A DNA stretch of 46,031 nucleotides from WSXY01 sp038325105 (GTDB lineage: Bacteria; Actinomycetota; Coriobacteriia; Anaerosomatales; Anaerosomataceae). This document shows, in pieces, positions 38,291 to 46,031 of this stretch (positions are counted from its first letter, which is position 1; every line of letters starts with the position of its first letter). The translations under genes and the position numbers were made by a program. The stretch is taken from contig JBBQIR010000009.1 of the NCBI GenBank assembly GCA_038325105.1, positions 1 through 46,031 of the forward strand. The letters are read 5' to 3'. The notes below the pieces were generated by a model. The model did not search any database. It saw only the letters and a program-made list of their open reading frames with translations, and was not told the DNA's origin.

Positions 38291-40123
38291 GTGGAGCTGC
38301 GCGACTACCTGAACGTTATTCGTGCTCGCAAATGGGTCATCATCCAGGCAGTCGTCATAGTCACGCTCACCGCACTCGTGGTGAGCTTCTTGCAGGCGCC
38401 GTCGTACGAGGGCACCGCAAAGGTCCTCATCTCCGGCCAGGACATCGGCTCCGCGATCCTGGGCACCGCCATCTCCGAGCTCTCCAGCCAGCCCGAGCGC
38501 GGTCTGCAGACGCAGGTCCAGCTCATGCAGCTGCGCCCGCTTGCCGAGAACGTCATCCGCAAACTGGGCCTCAAGACCGAGCCTGACGTGCTCCTCAAGA
38601 CAATCGAAGTCTCCGCGGTGGGGCAGACGAACATCGTTGAGGTGAAGGTCACCGCCGGCGACGCGCGCCTGGCCGCTCAGATCGCCAACGCCATGGCCGA
38701 CGAGTTTGTGACCTGGAGCCGCGACTACAAGCGGGAGAGCATCAAGGCCGCCGCCGACGAAGTCCAGCAGCGCCTCGACCAGGCCAAGCAGGAAGTCCTC
38801 GAGCTGGGTCGCAAGATCACCCAACAGGGGAAAAGCGACGACCTCACCGCCGAGCTTGCGATCGTAACCGGCAGCTACACCACGCTTGCCGGCAAGCTTG
38901 AAGAGCTCCGCATTCAGGAGCAGCTCGAGGTGGGCTCCGGCCGCGTGGTCAGCGCCGCCGTGGTCAACCCGGCGGCAGTCGCACCGAGTCCCAAGCGCAA
39001 CGGCGCGCTCGGTCTGGCCGTGGGCCTCGTGTTCGGGCTGGGCATGGCGTTCCTCTACGAGTACCTCGACAACACCATCAAGTCTTCCGAGGAAGCTGAG
39101 ACCATCTTTGGCGCACCGGTGCTGGGTCTCATTCCCGCCGAGAAGCACGAGAAGGACGAGAAGCGGCGTCTTACGCTGATCACGCACTCCGGGACTGCGG
39201 CCGCCGAGGCGTACCGGGTCCTGCGCAACAGCCTCGATTTCATCAACTTTGAGCACAACATCAAGACACTGCTGGTCACCAGTGCGGCACCGGCTGAGGG
39301 TAAGTCCACCGTGGCCGCCAACCTGGCAGCCGGGCTTGCGATGGCCGGTAAGAAAGTCGTGCTCATGAGCTGCGACTTCCGCCGCCCCACCACGCAGCAG
39401 TTCTTCCAGGTGAACACGATGATTGGACTCTCCGACGTGCTCACCGGCGCGAACTCGCTCAAGGCCGCGTTGCAGCGCTCGAGCGAGGTCCCCAACCTCA
39501 TGATCCTTACGAGTGGCAAACTGCCGCCGAACCCGAGCGAGCTCTTGGGTTCCGAGAAGATGCACTCGCTCATCAAGGAGCTCGAGACCTGGGCCGACTG
39601 GATCATCGTGGATACGCCGCCGCTCTTAGCTGTCGCCGACGGCGCTGCTGTGGCGCGCTGGGCCGACGGTGTTCTTGTCGTGACCAAGGGCGGGGAGTCC
39701 ACCCGCGATGCCGCCAAGAAGGCCGCCGAGATGCTTGGCCAGATCGGCGCGAGGATCATCGGGTCTGTTGTGTGGGGCCTCGAGCAGAGCTCCGGCGGTA
39801 GTGGCTACGGCTACTACGGCGGCAAGGGCTACCGCGGCTACTACTACTATGCGGACTACTACAACCAGTACCAGGGCGAGACACCAGCACAGGGCCGCAG
39901 CCAGAGTTCCCAGCGGCATGCGAGCACGGCGGTCTCGACGAGTCAGCCGCAGGTGTACATTCCGCCGGTGAGCCCCGGTCGTCAGTTTGCGGCGACCGTG
40001 GGACGCGTGCTGGCTGGCGTGCTGGCGTTCCTGGTGATCGTGGTCATCATCGCGCTGGTGGTGTACTTCCTCGACCAGGCGATGGGCTGGGGGGTCATGC
40101 AGTCCGTCATGCAGGGGATGTAG
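38291..40123 (+). CDS. Wzz/BY-kinase: polysaccharide co-polymerase fused to tyrosine kinase, with C-terminal TM
   Basis: A 610-residue bacterial tyrosine kinase. The Wzz domain (1-260) is bounded by two membrane helices (VIIQAVVIVTLTALVVSFL and ALGLAVGLVFGLGMAFLYEY), with a coiled-coil region between. The kinase has Walker A APAEGKSTVAA, Walker A' VLMSCDFRRP and Walker B IIVDTPPLLA. A Tyr cluster near 504-526 holds 11 Tyr in 23 residues, the usual autophosphorylation tail. Unusually, 45 residues later a third membrane helix follows (VLAGVLAFLVIVVIIALVVY). Such kinases set chain length and polymer export. GTG start with GGAG 9 nt upstream. Confidence 0.92.
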   Translation: MELRDYLNVIRARKWVIIQAVVIVTLTALVVSFLQAPSYEGTAKVLISGQDIGSAILGTAISELSSQPERGLQTQVQLMQLRPLAENVIRKLGLKTEPDVLLKTIEVSAVGQTNIVEVKVTAGDARLAAQIANAMADEFVTWSRDYKRESIKAAADEVQQRLDQAKQEVLELGRKITQQGKSDDLTAELAIVTGSYTTLAGKLEELRIQEQLEVGSGRVVSAAVVNPAAVAPSPKRNGALGLAVGLVFGLGMAFLYEYLDNTIKSSEEAETIFGAPVLGLIPAEKHEKDEKRRLTLITHSGTAAAEAYRVLRNSLDFINFEHNIKTLLVTSAAPAEGKSTVAANLAAGLAMAGKKVVLMSCDFRRPTTQQFFQVNTMIGLSDVLTGANSLKAALQRSSEVPNLMILTSGKLPPNPSELLGSEKMHSLIKELETWADWIIVDTPPLLAVADGAAVARWADGVLVVTKGGESTRDAAKKAAEMLGQIGARIIGSVVWGLEQSSGGSGYGYYGGKGYRGYYYYADYYNQYQGETPAQGRSQSSQRHASTAVSTSQPQVYIPPVSPGRQFAATVGRVLAGVLAFLVIVVIIALVVYFLDQAMGWGVMQSVMQGM

Positions 40124-40233
40124 TCTGTAGTCGTGGGGAAGCTGAAGGTGCGTCCAGGAGCTAGGGCCAGGATCTGTGCGTCTCGAGAGCGGGAAGGGCA
40201 TTGTCCCGACCAGCTCCGGAAGAGCCTTGCGCG

Positions 40234-41598
40234 ATGAAGGCACGGCATCTTGAGCACGGCGTGTTGGTTGCTGCTTCGCTTGCAGTCGGACTGTTGCTGG
40301 GACGAGGCAATTCGGTTTTGGCGGTAATTCCAATCGGAGTTTGGATTGCCTACGTGTACCTACGATTTGGGTCAGGTGGCCTATTGTTGCTGGCGATTCT
40401 GCTGGCACCCCTACAGACGTACCTCCCAACCATCGGGATTCCGTATATCTGGCTACTGTGCTCAGCCGCTCTGCTGACACGCCTTGCGGACTTCAAGAGT
40501 CCTCCGGTACTCGGGAGGATTGGGGCAGTAAGGCTGATTGCACTCGCGTGTTTGTTGGTCGCGGTCGGCGCATCATACCTTACTGCGGGGCGGTCCCCTG
40601 AGGGAAATGTGAGCGCGGCCCTGAGCCTTGTTTTTGGTGTTGTGGCATACTGCTCGGCGCTTCTGAATGTTCAGTCGGAGAAGGATGTACGGCGCGCAAT
40701 TGCCGCTTTTGCAGTATCGGGTGCATTAGCTGTGGTTCTTGCACTTGCGCAGCTAGCCTTCCCCGGCATTCTGATACCGGGCGTGGTCGGTGGTAGCGCA
40801 GGTACTGCGACATCCCAGTTGGGTACTGCGTTCCTTCGGTTGTCTGGGCCTGTCGGTGACTATGAGTTGTTCGGTGAATTCGCCGCCCTTGCCCTTGTTG
40901 CGAGTACTTGGATTGCGCTTCAGGTCGAAAAGGGACGTGTGAGACTACTCTTGGTTGGGACTACAGCACTACTCTTCGTGGGCGTTGTGCTGAGTGGCAC
41001 TCGCGGTGCAGTGCTGATCGCCGCCCTAGGTGTTGTGCTGGTGGTGATGCGCGATCAGCAGAAGACTGGGAGGCGTCTGCAGACAGTAATCCTCTTGACC
41101 GGAGCCGGAGTGGCCTCGGCGGTTCTTGCAGCAGAGGCTGCGGGTGTACTGTGGGCCCGACTCGCGGGTACATCGATTCAGGGCACCCTGGCCGATACCG
41201 TGAATCGCGGCACCGTCTGGGCGCTATTTGCGGATCGTATCACGGCGTCCCTACCGGCGTGGGGGTTCGGTCCCGAGTTCCAATTCAGCCTCTGGCAGAC
41301 CTATCCACACAGTCTGTATCTGTACCTGGCGTTCACACTAGGCCCGTTAGGCCTAGTTGCCATGGTTGTGCTCCTGGTTGATGCGGCGTCTGCACTCGCG
41401 GTTCCTGATCGAGTTCGTGTGATCACCGCGACGGCTTGGTGTGCAAGTCTCTTGGTTATGCTTCTAATGATTCATGAGGCGAAGGTGGAGTATCTACGCG
41501 CGTACAACTACACGCAGGTAGTGTTTCTGCTCCTTGGAGTTGCGGCAGCGGCTCGTGACGTAGCACCTGATCCAGGCACCTCAGAGGTGCCGGTGTGA
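40234..41598 (+). CDS. O-antigen ligase/polymerase family protein (Wzy/WaaL-like)
   Basis: A 454-residue polytopic protein with about 11-12 hydrophobic segments and a larger external loop before the C-terminal helices, the layout of Wzy_C proteins. VVLSGTRGAVLIAALGVVLV carries the conserved Arg of the family, and the loop includes RGTVWALFADRI, WGFGPEFQF and YPHSLYLYLAFTLGPLGL, with the His typical of these enzymes. It would polymerise or ligate lipid-linked oligosaccharide. ATG at 40234 has GGAAGAG upstream; a TTG at 40201 is an alternative. Codon use turns less GC-rich from here on. Confidence 0.85.
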   Translation: MKARHLEHGVLVAASLAVGLLLGRGNSVLAVIPIGVWIAYVYLRFGSGGLLLLAILLAPLQTYLPTIGIPYIWLLCSAALLTRLADFKSPPVLGRIGAVRLIALACLLVAVGASYLTAGRSPEGNVSAALSLVFGVVAYCSALLNVQSEKDVRRAIAAFAVSGALAVVLALAQLAFPGILIPGVVGGSAGTATSQLGTAFLRLSGPVGDYELFGEFAALALVASTWIALQVEKGRVRLLLVGTTALLFVGVVLSGTRGAVLIAALGVVLVVMRDQQKTGRRLQTVILLTGAGVASAVLAAEAAGVLWARLAGTSIQGTLADTVNRGTVWALFADRITASLPAWGFGPEFQFSLWQTYPHSLYLYLAFTLGPLGLVAMVVLLVDAASALAVPDRVRVITATAWCASLLVMLLMIHEAKVEYLRAYNYTQVVFLLLGVAAAARDVAPDPGTSEVPV

Positions 41599-43112
41599 TG
41601 CGAACGATCTTTCAGACACTCAGGGGCAACAACGGGCGCGTTCGGATGTACAGGGAGACCGTGCTGGGGTGGGTCTCCTCCGCAACCAATCTCCTTCTTG
41701 GGGTTGCGAGAGCTAAAGCCAGCGCGCTCTATCTTGGCGCGACTGGAATCGGACTTGTAGCGCAGTTCAACTTCTTCTCATCGTGGGCTGCCGGCATCGT
41801 CTCAAGTGGGCTTGGAACGGGCGCCATTCGCGAAATCTCCGCGGCCAGAGGTCGCGGTGACCAGGACGCTGAAATGGAGCTGATGCAGTTTGTTCTGATC
41901 GTTCCCACCGCGATTGCCCTAGTGGCCACGTTGATTATGATTCCGCTGTCCGGACGTCTTTCTATGCTGTTGGTCGGTACGCAGGAATACGCACTCGGGG
42001 CGGCAATGGCCGCGATTGCAATCCCGTTCTCGGTGTTTACTGGGGCTGTAAACTCAATTGTGAGTGCTCACGAACGACCCGGAAGGGCCTCGGTCTCAGC
42101 AGGAATATCGAACCTGCTCACAACTGTCCTTGTCGTCGTGCTCATTCTGAAACTGGGGATTATCGGGGGCCTGATAGGCGTTGTCGTGTCCTCAGTGGTC
42201 AACTCAGGGGTGGTTGTTCTCAGGGAGCGGGTTCTGTTGCGACGCGTGATTAGCACCGCGTGGAGGCCGCCGCGTTCCCCCGCGTTGCGAGCGCTGGCGG
42301 GTATCGGGATCACAAGTCTTGTTCTGGGCACCGCGTCGTCTTCTGGTGATTTATTCATCCGTGGATTGCTGCTGCGGACATGGGGAATTGGCGCCGTTGG
42401 CCAATATCAGCCGGTGTTTGCGGTGTCCAGCGGGTACCTTCTGGCTTTCATTGGCGCTACCGCTGCGTACCTAATGCCGAGGGTCAGCAAGTTGCTTCAC
42501 ATGGGGGAGAACGGCAGGGCGTCACGCGAGATGGATGCGGGAATCGAGCTCGCCCTGGCCGTTTTCACGCCGGCGATACTGGGGGTCATGGCGGGTTCTC
42601 TTCTTCTGCTCAAAACACTGTATTCGGTCGAGTTTGTTGGAGCCGCACCCTATCTGCGTGTCCAGTTGCTCGGTGATATCCTTCGTGTTATTGCCTACTC
42701 CCTGGGTGCCGCGCTGTTGCCACTGAATAGGCTGAGGAGCTGGTCGGCGATTGGGTTGGCTACAGTTCTGGCGAATGGTGGAATCGCACTGATTGCGGTT
42801 CCGATGTTGGGCGGAGCTGGAGTGGCTCTCGCGTATACCACGTCATGGGCGCTGAATGCGGGGCTTACTATGCTGGTTATCGCACGGTCAGAAGTAATCT
42901 GTCTTTCGCGCCGAACGTGGATTCTGATGGGTCTCGGTGTGGTGTCAGTAGGTGCGGGTTTGGGTGCATTCTCAGGTCGGGGATCAGGTCCCGCGGTGTG
43001 TACGGCTTTGAGTCTTGCATGGGTGGTTTACCTGGTTCTGCGGGCCCGCCACGGAGGCAGGCGCTGGCTGTCACGCGATGCGCTTGACCAGTCTGGAGGA
43101 GAGTCTTGGTGA
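41598..43112 (+). CDS. Polysaccharide flippase (Wzx-like, MOP superfamily)
   Basis: A 504-residue membrane protein with 12-14 hydrophobic segments. The N-terminus has GWVSSATNLLLGVARAKASA and YLGATGIGLVAQFNFF, the typical first helices of Wzx/RfbX flippases, which move undecaprenyl-linked oligosaccharide across the membrane. The ATG overlaps the upstream stop as TGATG, and the downstream glycosyltransferase starts before its own stop, so translation is coupled. Together with the Wzz/BY-kinase and Wzy-like protein it completes a Wzx/Wzy-type export set. Confidence 0.88.
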   Translation: MRTIFQTLRGNNGRVRMYRETVLGWVSSATNLLLGVARAKASALYLGATGIGLVAQFNFFSSWAAGIVSSGLGTGAIREISAARGRGDQDAEMELMQFVLIVPTAIALVATLIMIPLSGRLSMLLVGTQEYALGAAMAAIAIPFSVFTGAVNSIVSAHERPGRASVSAGISNLLTTVLVVVLILKLGIIGGLIGVVVSSVVNSGVVVLRERVLLRRVISTAWRPPRSPALRALAGIGITSLVLGTASSSGDLFIRGLLLRTWGIGAVGQYQPVFAVSSGYLLAFIGATAAYLMPRVSKLLHMGENGRASREMDAGIELALAVFTPAILGVMAGSLLLLKTLYSVEFVGAAPYLRVQLLGDILRVIAYSLGAALLPLNRLRSWSAIGLATVLANGGIALIAVPMLGGAGVALAYTTSWALNAGLTMLVIARSEVICLSRRTWILMGLGVVSVGAGLGAFSGRGSGPAVCTALSLAWVVYLVLRARHGGRRWLSRDALDQSGGESW

Positions 43113-44074
43113 AGGTACTCTACTGCGGATTGGGAGATGACTACGGCGACCCCGCACGTGGACCGAGCTACGAACAGATGAACTTTCAGACATGTCTGGG
43201 CGCCATGCCTGACGTTGAGATGATGCACTATGACATCGGACGGGAGATATTGGAGCACGGATACTGGGGCGCGAATCGCCTACTTACAGACATGGTGGAG
43301 GACTCGAAGCCCGACGTCCTATTCATGGTGATGTTCGAGGAACAGGTGGACAGGGACGTTATCGAGCGAATCTCACGTGGGACGAAGACCGTGACGGTTG
43401 GGTGGTTCTGTGACGACCATTGGCGCTTTGAGGGATACTCCCGCCACTGGGCGCGGGCACTGGATTTGATCGTGACCACGGATGTGGCTGCCGAACGGAA
43501 GTATCATGATCTCGGTTATCGCAATGTCCTTCGGTCGCAGTGGGGATTCAACCACTATTCGTACGAAGTGAAACCTCGTCCACCTGTGCATGGCGTTACA
43601 TTCGTGGGTCAGCCACACGGTAACCGCAAGAGGACTATTGCGACTCTCGAACGGCATGGCGTTAAGGTCGAAACATGGGGGGGCGGCTGGCCCAACGGGC
43701 GTATTAGTCATGATCAGATGGTGGATGTGTTCAGTTCGAGTCTAGTGAACTTGAATCTCGCGGCATCCTCGACTGGCGGTCTGTTTGGATCCGGGCCTCC
43801 ACAAATCAAGGGCAGGCTATTCGAAGTGACCGGTTGCGGCGGTCTCCTGCTTACCGAGTACGTTACTGGGCTTGAGGACTACTTCGAAATAGGCAGTGAG
43901 ATTGTGGTCTATCGGGGTCTGCGCGACCTGACAGCCAAGTGCCGGATGCTGATCACAAGTCCTTCGTTGTGTCGTGAGATAGGTGAGCGCTCGCGGCAGA
44001 GAGTGATGCGTGAGCACACAATGGAACATCGACTTACAGATGTTCTCCGTGCTGCGCGAAATGTGAGGAAGTAG
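43109..44074 (+). CDS. CgeB-like glycosyltransferase
   Basis: A 321-residue GT-B-type glycosyltransferase resembling CgeB. The N-terminal half has MKVLYCGLGDDYGDPARGPS and TVGWFCDDHWRF. The C-terminal half has the sugar-nucleotide-binding region IKGRLFEVTGCGGLLLTEY, GLEDYFEIGSEIVVYRGLRD and the family's final helix RVMREHTMEHRL. It would add a sugar to the polysaccharide repeat or modify a surface protein. GTG at 43109 is 8 nt after GGAGGA; a TTG one codon earlier is also possible. It is coupled to the flippase gene and spaced 2 nt from the next one. Confidence 0.82.
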   Translation: MKVLYCGLGDDYGDPARGPSYEQMNFQTCLGAMPDVEMMHYDIGREILEHGYWGANRLLTDMVEDSKPDVLFMVMFEEQVDRDVIERISRGTKTVTVGWFCDDHWRFEGYSRHWARALDLIVTTDVAAERKYHDLGYRNVLRSQWGFNHYSYEVKPRPPVHGVTFVGQPHGNRKRTIATLERHGVKVETWGGGWPNGRISHDQMVDVFSSSLVNLNLAASSTGGLFGSGPPQIKGRLFEVTGCGGLLLTEYVTGLEDYFEIGSEIVVYRGLRDLTAKCRMLITSPSLCREIGERSRQRVMREHTMEHRLTDVLRAARNVRK

Positions 44075-44076
44075 TC

Positions 44077-45018
44077 ATGGGGACGCCGCAGGCGGAAATC
44101 GCGATATGCACTCGGAATAGATCCGCAGAGGTTCGACACCTGCTCTCGTCTCTCCTCGCACTTGGTGAGCGCAGGCGCGTCATCGTGGCCGATTCGAGTG
44201 ATGATGCCTCCACTGCTGCCGCAGTGGAGGGGTTCTCGATGCTACTTGACATCACCTACGTGAGCTGTGCCGCCGGCTTGACCCGACAACGTCAGGTCGC
44301 CGTCTCGAGCGTTTCGAATGACGCGGCCTGGATTCACTTCATCGATGACGATGTTGAAGTTGAACCAGGGTACTTCGACCAGATCGAACTCTGCTTCCTG
44401 CGCCACCCTGAAGCCGCAGGCGTTGGCGGACTCATTACCAATCTTCCGCGTCACAACCCATGGTGGCTGCGTAGATTCTTCTTGATTGACTCGACACAAG
44501 GCGGATCAGTTCTGCGTTCGGGAGTGAACGTCCTCTTCTTCGGAGATGTCGATGAGATTGAAGTGGACTGGCTTTCGGGTTGCAGCATGAGCTACAAGCT
44601 TGATCTCTTCTCTGACATTGGTTTTGACACCAGGATGGAGGGATACTGCGCTGGCGAAGACGTCGACTTCAGCTATCGAGTCAAGCGCAGTGGACTGAAG
44701 TTGTGGGCGACATCGCAAGCTCGTCTTGCGCATCTCTGTTCCGCGGCCAATCGAGATGATGCAGAGTCAGTCTACGCAGTCCAAATACGTCGACGACACA
44801 AGTGGGTTGCGGAGATGCGCAGTCATGGGGTCAGTATGCTGGCCTTCCACTGGTCCATGCTCGGTGATCTTGTTGTTATGCTCGGGAAATCGGTGTTGTC
44901 ACCAAGAAGGTCCGTGCTGCGCCGGGCGGGTACGGTTGCCCGTACATGGACAAGCGTGCTATTCAAGGCGCCTCAATCGAAGAATGCCAGACTGATTGGG
45001 TACCGAGATGCTCGCTGA
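44077..45018 (+). CDS. Glycosyltransferase family 2
   Basis: A 313-residue GT-A enzyme. The start (AEIAICTRNRSAEVRHLL) gives the nucleotide-sugar site, HFIDDDVEVEPGYF holds the DxD metal motif, and CAGEDVDFSYRVKRSG holds the catalytic-base ED pair. The C-terminus has a hydrophobic or amphipathic segment (SMLGDLVVMLGKSVL) that may touch the membrane. The next gene's sequence resembles it (IDDDVEVEPGYF against LDDDVEIATDYV), suggesting ancient duplication within the locus. The donor and acceptor are not predictable. It overlaps the next gene by 11 nt. Confidence 0.88.
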   Translation: MGTPQAEIAICTRNRSAEVRHLLSSLLALGERRRVIVADSSDDASTAAAVEGFSMLLDITYVSCAAGLTRQRQVAVSSVSNDAAWIHFIDDDVEVEPGYFDQIELCFLRHPEAAGVGGLITNLPRHNPWWLRRFFLIDSTQGGSVLRSGVNVLFFGDVDEIEVDWLSGCSMSYKLDLFSDIGFDTRMEGYCAGEDVDFSYRVKRSGLKLWATSQARLAHLCSAANRDDAESVYAVQIRRRHKWVAEMRSHGVSMLAFHWSMLGDLVVMLGKSVLSPRRSVLRRAGTVARTWTSVLFKAPQSKNARLIGYRDAR

Positions 45019-45934
45019 GGGCGCGCGACCCAGAGTGGTTGTGCTGATTCCCACACGGGATCGAGCAGAGAGTCTCTCGCGATGTGTGCGAAGCGTTGCG
45101 CGACAGACTCAATTGGTTGATCGAGTCGTTGTCTGCGATGGCAGTGCTTCATGCGCCGGACTTGACTCGTCTGAATGGTCTTCCCTTCCTGTTCTAGTAG
45201 TTGCTGCAAGTCGAGTTGGTGCGTGTGAGCAGCGCAACCAACTACTGGATCTGGTCAGCAACGATACGTGTGACTTCGTGCTGTATCTGGACGACGACGT
45301 TGAAATCGCGACGGACTATGTTCAGCGGCTCGTGGCGTGCCTGCAAGATGAGTCGGTAGATGGTGCCGCGGGGGTCTCGCGGGGGGAGTGCGCGTCTCCT
45401 CTGTACATGCGAGCCTATCGCCATCTCTTCATGTTGGGCGCGTTGCGGGAGATTGGACAGATGCTGCCATCGGGAGTCAATGTTGCGCCCACTCAGGTGG
45501 CGGAAGTATCCGAAGTACAGTGGCTCTTTGGGTGTGCGATGTATCGATGGAGCAGGGTTGCGGACCTGAGATTCATTGAGCGAGCTGCCGGGTACGCGGC
45601 GTACGATGACGTTGACTATTCACTGAGGGTCTCTAGATTGGGGGGTCGATTGATTGTCGACCCGGGCGCGTCGCTCACGCACCACCATGCATCTGGTGGA
45701 CGCCCCGATTACGCTGAAATCGCTCGCTCCTCGCTCGTTAATCGCTATATGGTTCTACTTGAATACCGCCCGGGCATATGGTCCGACATTGCATTTGCCT
45801 GGAGTTGCCTGGGGCTCCTGCTCTTACTTACTGCGCAAGGATTCAGAACCAAGAATATTCCTGCTCGCGAGAGTCTCGTAGGCATATGGGCGGGAATTGG
45901 CGAGTTGCGACGCTCGCGTGGCGGTGCGCTGTGA
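45008..45934 (+). CDS. Glycosyltransferase family 2
   Basis: A 308-residue GT-A enzyme with VVVLIPTRDRAESLSRCVRS at the N-terminus, LYLDDDVEIATDYV as DxD, and YAAYDDVDYSLRVSRLG in the place of the catalytic ED region, here DD. A membrane-like segment (IAFAWSCLGLLLLLTAQGF) lies near the C-terminus. It shares its layout with the preceding glycosyltransferase, including a GCAMYRW/GCSMSYK step before the catalytic block. ATG at 45008 is preferred over a TTG at 44996; the ribosome site is weak, fitting coupled translation. Confidence 0.87.
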   Translation: MLAEGARPRVVVLIPTRDRAESLSRCVRSVARQTQLVDRVVVCDGSASCAGLDSSEWSSLPVLVVAASRVGACEQRNQLLDLVSNDTCDFVLYLDDDVEIATDYVQRLVACLQDESVDGAAGVSRGECASPLYMRAYRHLFMLGALREIGQMLPSGVNVAPTQVAEVSEVQWLFGCAMYRWSRVADLRFIERAAGYAAYDDVDYSLRVSRLGGRLIVDPGASLTHHHASGGRPDYAEIARSSLVNRYMVLLEYRPGIWSDIAFAWSCLGLLLLLTAQGFRTKNIPARESLVGIWAGIGELRRSRGGAL

Positions 45935-46031
45935 TACCTGACGCTTCCGTTACCGCCGTTGTGCCTACCGCCTATAGGCCTTCCGAACTTAGAGCCTGCC
46001 TGCGGGCACTGCTCGGTCAGAGTCTCCTGCC
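45931..46031 (+). CDS. Glycosyltransferase family 2, N-terminal fragment (cut by window edge)
   Basis: The last 101 bases open with GTG overlapping the previous stop (GTGA) and encode about 33 residues: SVTAVVPTAYRPSELRACLR and ALLGQS follow the start. This is the usual first strand and helix of a GT-A family 2 glycosyltransferase. Nothing more can be said because the gene runs out of the window. Confidence 0.75.
   Translation, partial: MIPDASVTAVVPTAYRPSELRACLRALLGQSLL

Noticed and set aside
1..46031. CRISPR array, rRNA operon, insertion sequence or replication origin
   Set aside because: No regularly spaced identical repeats with spacers, no rRNA sequence, no transposase and no DnaA-box cluster were found on reading through.

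Overview
The window reads as chromosomal DNA of a high-GC, Gram-positive-type anaerobe. The backbone order hrcA-dnaJ-rsmE-mtaB-phoH-HD phosphohydrolase-ybeY-dgkA-CNNM-cdd-era-deoC-recO-glyQ-glyS-ppsR-ppdK-dgt...dnaG-rpoD is the classic Firmicutes-like order. High GC, GTG/TTG starts, a two-subunit glycyl-tRNA synthetase, a PPi-pumping membrane pyrophosphatase and a tungsten/molybdenum aldehyde oxidoreductase together suggest an anaerobic actinobacterium of the Coriobacteriia type. That placement is inference from gene content; no rRNA is present to confirm it.

Region by region. (1) 1-764: the end of a HigA-type antitoxin and a complete YefM-YoeB toxin-antitoxin pair with a likely autoregulatory operator. 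(2) 814-12763: a CIRCE element and hrcA-dnaJ, then a dense run of overlapping housekeeping genes for rRNA/tRNA modification, ribosome maturation, c-di-AMP turnover, lipid-carrier recycling, nucleoside salvage and recombination. (3) 12780-13619: an AbrB/PIN toxin-antitoxin pair wedged between recO and glyQ, preceded by four tandem 19-bp-period repeats on a -35/-10 promoter. (4) 13686-22801: glyQS, the PPDK regulator and PPDK, a small membrane protein, a dNTPase and an acyltransferase. (5) 22802-27968: an aldehyde:ferredoxin oxidoreductase with a structured leader, its own MoaD-like and ThiF-like proteins, and a K+-dependent-type membrane pyrophosphatase. This block separates dgt from dnaG. (6) 28088-32032: dnaG-rpoD, converging with a response regulator.

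(7) 32111-35369: tRNA-Asn with its own promoter and terminator, a sensor histidine kinase, and a lone tyrosine integrase whose stop codon lies inside a CAU-anticodon tRNA (probably tRNA-Ile2). (8) 35408-46031: a cell-envelope region with an amidase carrying a PASTA domain, a degenerate LCP-like protein, an anchored Thr-rich protein, a Wzz/BY-kinase with an extra C-terminal membrane segment, then an O-antigen polymerase/ligase, a flippase and four glycosyltransferases, the last cut by the window edge. Base composition visibly drops from about 40.2 kb, as is usual for exchanged polysaccharide loci.

Functionally, PPDK with its regulator and the membrane pyrophosphatase point to a PPi-based energy economy. 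The AOR module points to ferredoxin-linked aldehyde/acid chemistry. The last 10 kb is a surface-polysaccharide export and assembly locus. No single wholly new system is proven here. The strongest leads are the iterated operator of the AbrB/PIN pair, the integrase-tRNA junction with a tRNA-like sequence at its other side, the BY-kinase with a terminal membrane helix, and the self-contained AOR-MoaD-ThiF unit with a structured leader.
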